DNA of 64,000 bases from Phoma sp. XZ068 (taxonomy: Eukaryota > Ascomycota > Dothideomycetes > Pleosporales > Didymellaceae): NCBI GenBank assembly GCA_004835665.1, contig RBKR01000005.1, forward strand, positions 1,240,001-1,304,000. Direction: 5' to 3'. Positions within the stretch are counted from its first letter, which is position 1. Each line of letters starts with the position of its first letter. This document shows, piece by piece, positions 57,561-64,000 of this stretch. Below the pieces are notes generated by a model. The model saw nothing but the letters and a program-made list of their open reading frames with translations, made no database searches and had not been told where the DNA came from. Made by a program: the position numbers and the translations under genes.

Positions 57561-58330
57561 GATTGCGGTATGTGGCTTGAGAGGGGAGTCGACGGTGATG
57601 GTGGTCGTAAGTCGCGAGCAAGAAATTGAATTGACGGGGCCGCTCTTGCGCTGTGGGCATGCAAATAGCCCGTGCACCAGCCTAGCCGTATTGAGGTGCG
57701 CAGGCGAGCGCTTGGCGGCCGTGATGATGCTCGACCACCACGCACAATTCCAGATCTCGAAACTGGATTCCTTGAGTATTTACATACTGTAATAAGTCTG
57801 CCGTTCTACAGTGCTCGGAAACACCGTGACAAAGAAATCTCCTTTATCCTGTCCTGTTTCAGCAGGACCAACTGTCGTCGAAAATAGTTCTGTATAATTA
57901 TTGCAGCCCACATCCTAACTTTTGGAACTAGTAACAAACAACTCCACGTAGGAAGGTAAGTTGCAGTAGACATTGCTAAGCTTGGAAAATAAATGCATCT
58001 GCACTTCAATCCGCACATGTCCAGCATTGGCAAAGAACCGTTGCGCATAATATTTGCACACATCTTGTCGAAGTCTAAATATCTCCGCAAACGAATCTTA
58101 ACTCCGCGCCAATCCCCATCATTTGGAACGCCTGACGCAAACACATCGGTGGCCCTGGAGATCACCATAGTGCTTGCTCCCGTTGAATCCTACAGGACTC
58201 ACCATGCATATATAGTAGCAGATAGCTGTCCGGCTGTCCGTGACATCGAACCCTCAGTTACCACTCTCAAGTTATCATCGTCGCATCTGTTCGCCTTGTT
58301 CACCATAAGTCCTCTCACACAATTGTCACA
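57561..58330. other. divergent promoter, RACK1 / NAD(P)-binding protein
   Basis: 770 bases between divergent starts. The minus-strand open frame 57806-58168 overlaps no recognisable domain and is not accepted. Confidence 0.5.
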
Positions 58331-59290
58331 ATGTCAATCACACTTCCCACCCAGACTGCAACACAAATCCTCCTTCTCGGTGCTGGAGAGCTCGGGCTCG
58401 CACTCCTGTCCCACATCTCCGCCCTCCCCAGCACGCACTTCACCATAGGCGTACGCTCTCCCAGTAAATACACCCATCTGCACGCGCCCAATGTGTCGTT
58501 GACCTCCATCGACCTGACCGCACCATCCACAACCCTCGTAGAAATGTTTTGCCAGTACGACATCCTCATCAGCGCGACTGGCTTCACGTCATCACCCGGG
58601 TCCGTCACAAAACTCGCAGAAGAAGTTCTCGAAGCAGGCGCACTGCGAAAGAAGAACGGGCAGGACAGATTGTGGTTCTTCCCATGGCAATGGGGTGTAG
58701 ACTACGATGTCACGGGCGACGGCAACGGACTCATACCTCTGTTCGGCGAGCAGAAGAGTGTCCGCGACTTGTTGAGGAGTGGAGCTGGAGAGAGTAATGT
58801 CAAGTGGACGGTTGTGAGTACAGGGATCTTCATGTCTTTTCTTTTCGAGCCATTTTGGGGTATTGTCGACACTTCCAGGGAGGGAGAGGCGGGAGGGAGG
58901 GTTGTGGTGCGGGCCTTGCGGGATTGGGAGCATGGGGTCAGTGTGACAGATGTCAATGACATTGGCCGCGTTCTTGCACGCATTCTAGCGGGTGAAGTGA
59001 ATGCTGAGAACAAGGTCTTGTGCGTTTCGGGCGATTCGATTCAGTATAGGAAGCTGGCAGATGTCGTGGAGAGGGTGGTGGGGCGTGAAGTTGCCAGGGA
59101 GGCATGGAGTGTTAAGTTTTTAGAAGAGGAGCTGAGCAAGGATCCAGAAGATGGGATTAAAAAGTATAGGTTGGTGTTTGCGGGAGATGGGGTTTGCTGG
59201 GGAATTGAGAGGACAGTAAATCATGAGTTGGGATTGAAGATGACGGATGTGGAAACGTACGCAAAGCAGATCTTTGATGTACAAAAGTAG
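58331..59290 (+). CDS. NAD(P)-binding Rossmann protein (NmrA / isoflavone-reductase-like)
   Basis: A single exon encodes 319 aa. The N-terminus is a Rossmann beta-strand and loop, QILLLGAGELG (GxGxxG at 17-22), followed by GVRSPSKY at the second strand, LISATGFTSS at the fourth, LWFFPWQWGVDYD and VVSTGIFMSFLF. This order matches the atypical short-chain dehydrogenases of the NmrA/isoflavone-reductase type. The SDR Tyr-x3-Lys pair is not evident, as usual for NmrA-like members. It may be a redox enzyme on aromatic substrates or a cofactor sensor; the sequence does not decide. No targeting signal. Confidence 0.85.
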   Translation: MSITLPTQTATQILLLGAGELGLALLSHISALPSTHFTIGVRSPSKYTHLHAPNVSLTSIDLTAPSTTLVEMFCQYDILISATGFTSSPGSVTKLAEEVLEAGALRKKNGQDRLWFFPWQWGVDYDVTGDGNGLIPLFGEQKSVRDLLRSGAGESNVKWTVVSTGIFMSFLFEPFWGIVDTSREGEAGGRVVVRALRDWEHGVSVTDVNDIGRVLARILAGEVNAENKVLCVSGDSIQYRKLADVVERVVGREVAREAWSVKFLEEELSKDPEDGIKKYRLVFAGDGVCWGIERTVNHELGLKMTDVETYAKQIFDVQK

Positions 59291-59626
59291 AAAGATCTAC
59301 CATTATTCTAGTGTACGAGTATCGTTTCCTTGGCTCAGCAGTATGCGCACTACTTTACCAAGGTAAGCGCAGTTCATCGGAGAGCACATGCAGAACATAC
59401 AATTCGTGCCTCTCGAGTACGCTCAACTCATCCCTGCAGGCTCTATCTTCTTCCTTTCTGGCAATGCAGCTGCATTGGCCCCTGTGGCAGCTGCGGCCCC
59501 AGTCCACTCTCGCCGCTCGCCTCCTCGCATATTGGGTATCTCATGATCTTCACGCTTGCGTCTCTGTCCCGCAAAGTACTCATTTGGTATCGTGTAACTA
59601 TCTCCCATGTTCACGCTGGAATGCAC

Positions 59627-60335
59627 CTAGCGTCCAGGTGGGCCGGGAGGAAAGCGCTGCGGTGGCATGTTGCCCATACCACCCGGGGGTGGGAACGGCA
59701 TGCCGCCGGGTGGTGAGCCCGCTGCGTTCGGTGGAGGGAATGGGAATGGCATGTTAGGTGGTCCGCCAGACATATTCGGTGGGCCTCCGGGCATGTTCGG
59801 TGGTGGGAATGGAGGCATACCGCCAGGCATTGGTGGCATACCATTCGGAGGGAAAGGTGGCATACCGCCCGGAGGCATGTTGGGTGCTGTAGAAGGTTAG
59901 TTGAGCTTCTACAATGAAGTGTAACTTGACTTACGGCCGCCTCGTCCTCCCTGCATGAACGGGGGTGGCATTCCTGGCATGCCTGTTCCTTGTCAGTTAC
60001 TGCCCACGCGATCCAATACATTCGCACTTACCTGGTGGCGGGAAACCACCTGGCATCGGCATTCCCATCGGCCCTCCCATACCCATAGGTGGTGCCATTG
60101 GTCCTCCAGGAAATCCTCCATTCAAGTTCGCTGTGTATAGTGGATTCGCTTGGCCTTCCGAGTTGTATGCATCTGTGATGCTGTTGATGACCTGCTGTGT
60201 CTGGTCGCTCGATATTTGCTCGTAGTAGGCTTGGACGTTGCGCAGGTGGTTGCGACCGCTGTTGTGCGCTTTGCGCACGCTCATACTGTCGTGAGTGAGG
60301 TACACATCGCAGTAGTCGCAGAAGAACTTCGGCAT
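59627..60335 (-). CDS. U1 small nuclear ribonucleoprotein C (U1-C)
   Basis: Three exons on the minus strand (60335-60032, 59982-59935, 59886-59627; introns 49 and 48 nt) encode 203 aa. The N-terminus MPKFFCDYCDVYLTHDSMSV has the U1-C zinc finger with Cys6, Cys9, His24 and His30. Then RNHLRNVQAYYEQI is followed by a long Gly/Pro/Met-rich tail of GGMPP-type repeats ending FPPGPPGR. The protein stabilises pairing between U1 snRNA and the 5' splice site. The 48-nt middle exon is only 15-16 codons. The TAG stop is followed by another 67 in-frame sense codons (59626-59423) whose sequence is protein-like. An upstream open frame extends to 60491, but the MPKFF start is the conserved one. Confidence 0.94.
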
Positions 60336-60737
60336 GTTGGCGATCGCGGGTTCCAAGAATGAGGATCGTTGTTGGTGGTGCGCTGGGCAGGAGTTGAGTC
60401 CAGAGCGCGTCGCACTTCGAGGTGGAGATGTTCGAGAGCTCGAGAATCTGAGGATGTCGGGGCTCCACAACGCCGATGCGCTTGGCGTCAAGGCTGCAAG
60501 AAGTCACGGGGGAAGGCATTCACAACAAGACGCAACCTTGCAAAAGCCTTAAATGAGACGGCCTGTAGTAGGGCATAAATGGAAGACAAATTACGCAGTA
60601 TTTATCATAGGAGCACTTAGGTTCCAAATCCTCTATTCAGTCATCACTGTACTTTTGGCTCGTTATTTAATATTCTAGCTACGTTCTACGGATACTAGCA
60701 CGCTGACAACGGGAATCGAATATCATTTTCAAGAAAT
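60336..60737. other. U1-C promoter / RTA1 3' flank
   Basis: 402 bases between two minus-strand genes; no coding signal beyond the non-conserved upstream extension of U1-C. Confidence 0.5.
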
Positions 60738-61602
60738 TCAGACGCTGTAGCTCGGAGGTTCGAGCTTGTCAGGCGTGATCCAAGTCGGGTACCACAGAAA
60801 ATATGCCACCATAACAGCAAACATCAGAGTCGAGTCAAAGATGTACAATGTCCACTCGTGCTTCAGCAGATACCCGCTGTTACCCATCGCGTACTCAGCA
60901 ACACGGAAGATCGATCGAACCATGATAAGGGCGCTGACGATGTAAAGCATACGCATGCTCTTCTGCCACGGCAAGGCAGAACTGCAAGACTCTGGCGTGG
61001 GGCTGCGTTCGATACGCCTCTGGAACAAGATAGCCGTAACTGCGAAGAGCCCGAACATGATGATTTGAATCATTAGTCCGCCAATGACCATGCCCTCGCC
61101 GGTTTTCATGTTGTTGCCAGTCACCATCAAGCCAGCTGCGCCTCCCTGAACCACAAAGGAAAGCACATCGCCGGCGACGAAGGTTTTGGTAAGACGACTT
61201 GGCTTAACCAAAGAGTGATGGTCGCCGCGGACTCCACGGATGATGCGGCTGAGGCACATGTAGATCGAGGCTGCGAAGAGCGCTGGACCGAGGAGAATGA
61301 ACACGTTTTGGACGGAGTAAGGCATGACGCGCCCTGTCTTGTTGTGTGCTGAAGCTCGAGCACAGTACCCAGCGAACTCAACTGGGGCATGGTCAGATCG
61401 ATGAATAGGTCAAGAATGCTGAAGGCTTACAAAAACCACCAATAGCGAATGGCACGCAGAACCAAGTCTTGGTCGTGAACATGCGCCAGGAGATCAGCGC
61501 AGTCATGACGAGGAAGAGGAGGATGAAGATGACTGCTGCAGCAATGGAAGGCACGTAGTTCCAGAGGTAGTAACCCCCTCGGTAAGGCTCAAGTACAGCC
61601 AT
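60738..61602 (-). CDS. RTA1-family seven-transmembrane protein
   Basis: Two exons on the minus strand (61602-61431 and 61381-60738; intron 49 nt) encode 271 aa. Seven hydrophobic segments are visible, starting YYLWNYVPSIAAAVIFI. Family marks are IGGFFEFAGYCAR (joined across the intron), NVFILLGPALFAASIYM, FVAGDVLSFVVQGGAAGLM, IMVRSIFRVAEYA and HEWTLYIFDSTLMF. RTA1-type proteins (yeast Rta1, Rsb1, Rtm1) confer resistance to azoles, 7-aminocholesterol or sphingoid bases; they are thought to move or respond to lipids. The gene is divergent from an Upc2-like sterol-type regulator, which fits a lipid or membrane-stress role. Full length. Confidence 0.93.
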
Positions 61603-61862
61603 GTTGATCGCGACTACGGTGCAGTGGTTTGTGAACTCGTTGACTGTAGGAAAGAATGAAGTGGATTGCTTCTGAGAGTGACCTTCGAAATGAAAGTTTA
61701 AGTGCTTTGCAGGTAAAGGACGAGTCTGCCTTTGTATACTATTCCGGACTCCTAACTAGTGCAAGGACATGCATATGGGGAAGACGCAGGCATTCGCAAG
61801 AATGCCCCAACGGAGCCATGATGGCTAGTAGAGACCCAGTTTCACTTTGAAAACACAACAAA

Positions 61863-61876
61863 ATACGACGTATAAC
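61863..61876 (+). promoter_or_regulatory. ATACGACGTATAAC element, copy 1
   Basis: An inverted repeat ATACG-A-CGTAT followed by AAC, about 265 bases upstream of the RTA1 start. An identical 14-nt copy lies at 63775-63788 on the other side of the Zn2Cys6 gene. Confidence 0.5.
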
Positions 61877-61953
61877 AGAAGGGAGCGGTTCGATTGCAAG
61901 AGAAAGATGCAGTGGCTGTGGTTGTTGGAAACGACAGCCCTGCTCAAAGAGGG

Positions 61954-61971
61954 TAATACGAGTTAATACGA
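61954..61971 (+). promoter_or_regulatory. direct repeat TAATACGA, 10-bp period
   Basis: TAATACGA at 61954-61961 and again at 61964-61971. The reverse complement TCGTATTA shares six of the seven bases of the Upc2-type TCGTATA core. Confidence 0.45.
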
Positions 61972-62226
61972 TGACGTAAGACTTTACACCAATCATATCC
62001 CCGCGTATGCATTGACCTTCACACCTCAACCACCCACTCTGCACTATACGGTCGCAGAATCGAGTCAACACAGCTATGCGCCCCTTTGAAGACGCGTCAA
62101 AATGTAGCGTCTACCATTAGTGTGCTCGCATAAGCCTGCGCGAGCGCTGCCCGTCATCCTCGATCTTACCTTGTCCCCGTATCTTGCATTCTGAACACTT
62201 CGTTAAAACTATACGCATACGTCGGC

Positions 62227-63650
62227 ATGGCTCAACGCAGAACGCACAAGAAGTCGAAGCTCGGCTGCCAGAACTGTAAACGGCGACACATCAAGGTGAG
62301 AAATTTGGCCCTCTGTACCCTCATGCAGTTGCTCCTTTCTTATTACCATATGTCGTGTAAGATACGGTTCAAACTCGCCGCCAGATGAAGATGTGGATCT
62401 GATATTATTGTGCTCTACACCCGCTGACTCTGTGCAATGTCTAGTGTGATGAGGGACGGCCTGTCTGTGTCAATTGTGCAACTACAGAACGGCAATGCGT
62501 CTACATCGCTCCGCGGCCTCGCAGGGTTCGCTCACCCTCAGTTCATTCGCCACATACCTCAGCCACAGATTTTGGAATCCATTCTGCAGCAACGTCGCCT
62601 TCCTCAACACTACTACCTCCTGCACCTACAGTCATTGCTTCGGTGTCGACTCCGTCTTCATTTGCTGCATCGCCCCTCTTGACACCAGCTTCATCAGTCC
62701 AGTACCATGCTCCTTCTTCGAATCTCAACGTACGCCACATGGAGCTATTGAGCAACTTTATGCTTGAGACTGCTCCAAGCCTGGACGTAATGGGTGTGGT
62801 CGATATTGGCTTGATGCGTACTATGATGCCAGCTGTACTGTCTGCGCCGTATCTTCTGCTCCAAGTTCTTGCGCTCTCTGCTTTGCACCTTAGTTGTACC
62901 AGACCTGGTCAGGCCGAGTTCTACCATGCAGAAGCAACGTCGTTGCAGATCGAAGCGTTGACGTCGTTGGACGACCATATTGGCAACATCAACAGCGACA
63001 ATTGCGAGGCCATGTTGATGTTTGCAAGCTTCTTGGGCATTCATTCGCTTGGAGAAGCAGTTATGACTTCGAAGAGCGATGCGGATGGCTTTTTAGATCG
63101 ATTCGGCTCCTACCTGAATCTTCACCGTGGAGTCCGGACCGTCACCTCTCAAGCCTGGGAAATGTTGCTACAGTCAAACATTTCTCCAGTATTGCATCAA
63201 GCTAGTAACCAGTTGCAACTCGCGGCATCACATTCTTCAGAACGTGCGGTTCTGGTAACAGATGGTTTGAATCGCTTGCTGGACGGTGCCGACATGAGCG
63301 CGGAGAGCAACACGGCGTGTCGCGATGCGGTATCCAAGCTGCATCTGATGTACCAGGCTTATTACACGGAAGACCAGTCCCTGGAGATGCAACAGAATCC
63401 CTCAGCGCCGATATTAGCTTGGCCGGTTCTTTTGTCAGGTGTATACACAGATCTGCTGCAGAAGCGGCAGCCCGAGGCACTAATTATTCTCTGCCACTAT
63501 GCTGTACTTTTACATCAGCGCCGTAACATGTGGTTTGTGGATACCGCAGGCCGCCTGCTGATCGAGTCGGTCACCAAGTCGTTAGGCTCATACTGGAGGC
63601 ATTGGCTCGATTGGCCTAACGAAGTCATTGAGAATACTTCCATGGCTTGA
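62227..63650 (+). CDS. Zn2Cys6 transcription factor, Upc2-like
   Basis: Two exons (62227-62295 and 62445-63650; intron 149 nt) encode 424 aa. The zinc cluster is split by the intron: GCQNCKRRHIK then CDEGRPVCVNC and ERQC, with C-x2-C-x6-C-x6-C-x2-C-x6-C spacing. The N-terminal RRTHKKSKLGC resembles the Upc2/sterol-uptake-control subgroup. A Ser/Pro linker follows, then a helical fungal-type regulatory domain (MELLSNFMLETAPSL, LSALHLSC, LHYAVLLHQRR-like ILCHYAVLLHQRRNMWFV and SYWRHWLDWP). In yeast Upc2 the C-terminal domain binds ergosterol and the factor activates sterol uptake and synthesis genes; whether this one senses sterol is unknown. Placement beside an RTA1 gene is consistent. Confidence 0.9.
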
Positions 63651-63950
63651 GTTTATGGATCGGAGACCAGATGGAAACCTCACAGGACAGCCTCAGCTTT
63701 GCCTTTCGTTCTGAGATTAACCATGGGTTTTGCCACCTTACTCGCGGGATTACGAAGCTATACGCGGATCATATATACGACGTATAACCCCGGCGATGGA
63801 CGCGGAAATTCGATCAACACCCAGTATACCTTTTGGGGCTTGCCCGACCGCAATTCAAGGGCATCAAAAATGTACTTGAAAACATTTACTGCTGTACAAA
63901 GTATCCTCCAGTCTGTATTCGTACCTTCCTCTCCTCACAACCCCTCAAAC
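63651..63950. promoter_or_regulatory. TF 3' flank and promoter of the last gene
   Basis: 300 bases with no coding signal. It contains the second ATACGACGTATAAC element, preceded by TAT so that it includes a perfect TATACGA (complement TCGTATA). Confidence 0.45.
63775..63788 (+). promoter_or_regulatory. ATACGACGTATAAC element, copy 2
   Basis: Identical to 61863-61876. Here the inverted repeat is longer (TATACG-A-CGTATA). It lies about 165 bases before the ATG at 63951. Confidence 0.5.
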
Positions 63951-64000
63951 ATGAGCAACACCACAACCGTACCTGTACTGGCGTGCAATGCGAGTGCCAT
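63951..64000 (+). CDS. start of a gene cut by the window edge (tentative)
   Basis: ATGAGCAACACC follows a pyrimidine-rich, CAAAC-ending leader typical of fungal start contexts, and the frame stays open for 16 codons to the end of the window (MSNTTTVPVLACNASA). Too short to assign a product; the start itself is a guess from context. Confidence 0.4.
   Translation, partial: MSNTTTVPVLACNASA

Larger units (their letters stand above)
61603..62226. promoter_or_regulatory. divergent promoter, RTA1 gene / Upc2-like factor
   Basis: 624 bases between divergent starts. It contains a TAATACGA pair spaced one helical turn apart (61954-61971) and an ATACGACGTATAAC element (61863-61876). Both include, on the complementary strand, TCGTAT, close to the sterol response element core TCGTATA bound by yeast Upc2/Ecm22. 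Confidence 0.55.

Noticed and set aside
57806..58168. 120-codon minus-strand frame upstream of RACK1
   Set aside because: No domain, mixed composition and no supporting splice context; it sits in a divergent promoter.
1..64000. CRISPR arrays, bacterial operon signals, insertion sequences, LTR or DNA transposons
   Set aside because: No regularly spaced repeats, no long direct or inverted terminal repeats, and no transposase, integrase or reverse transcriptase motifs were seen. The DNA is eukaryotic.

Overview
The window is nuclear DNA from a filamentous ascomycete. The genes carry short GT-AG introns (mostly 46-60 nt) with CTAAC-type branch sites and CAG/TAG acceptors. The gene content is typically fungal: a Zn2Cys6 regulator, an RTA1 protein, SAT4/Pth11-like membrane proteins, an Iks1-like kinase, a Ppc89/Cep57 spindle-pole protein and an AKL-tailed peroxisomal isomerase. 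The protein style suggests Dothideomycetes, probably Pleosporales, but that placement is from memory of such proteins and was not tested. I support 24 protein genes, a partial gene at each edge, one degenerate gene, two intron-bearing tRNAs and one intronic snoRNA.

Layout. 1-14.7 kb is housekeeping: the 3' end of an unknown nuclear-type protein, glucose-6-phosphate 1-epimerase, an Iks1-like kinase, a 1195-aa Ppc89/Cep57 protein, a 2.4 kb gene-poor AT-rich stretch, and a Gyp5-type Rab GAP. 16-24.2 kb is accessory: an MFS transporter with a GC-AG intron, a single-pass membrane protein, a cytochrome P450 and a SAT4/Pth11-like receptor-type protein. 24.3-27.4 kb holds two convergent genes of unknown function. 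27.7-28.6 kb holds tRNA-Ser(CGA) and tRNA-Glu(TTC). 29.3-30.6 kb is a broken second SAT4-type gene. 32.3-35.4 kb is a 1004-aa secreted protein. 35.8-43.3 kb holds a PAR32-family protein, a Hul4-like HECT ligase and Rei1. 43.3-46.7 kb holds a possible small mitochondrial protein, an F-box protein and a secreted or cell-surface Cys-rich protein. 47.2-54.2 kb holds a Mgr3-like mitochondrial TPR protein divergent from an HMCES/SRAP protein, followed by a three-domain fusion of cysteine hydrolase, AlkB dioxygenase and GST. 54.6-60.3 kb holds a peroxisomal dienoyl-CoA isomerase, RACK1/CpcB (with a U24-like snoRNA in an intron), an NAD(P)-binding protein and U1-C. 60.7-64 kb holds an RTA1 protein divergent from an Upc2-like Zn2Cys6 factor, then the start of another gene.

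Relations worth attention. The crosslink-shielding SRAP protein and the AlkB fusion are tandem neighbours, so two nucleic-acid damage genes sit together. The Upc2-like regulator is flanked on both sides by an identical 14-nt, nearly palindromic motif. One copy lies in the promoter shared with the RTA1 gene and one lies before the next gene, which suggests a local regulon. The snoRNA in the RACK1 intron matches the arrangement known from yeast ASC1/snR24. All exon boundaries were read by eye from splice signals and frame continuity. Every multi-exon model sums to a multiple of three.
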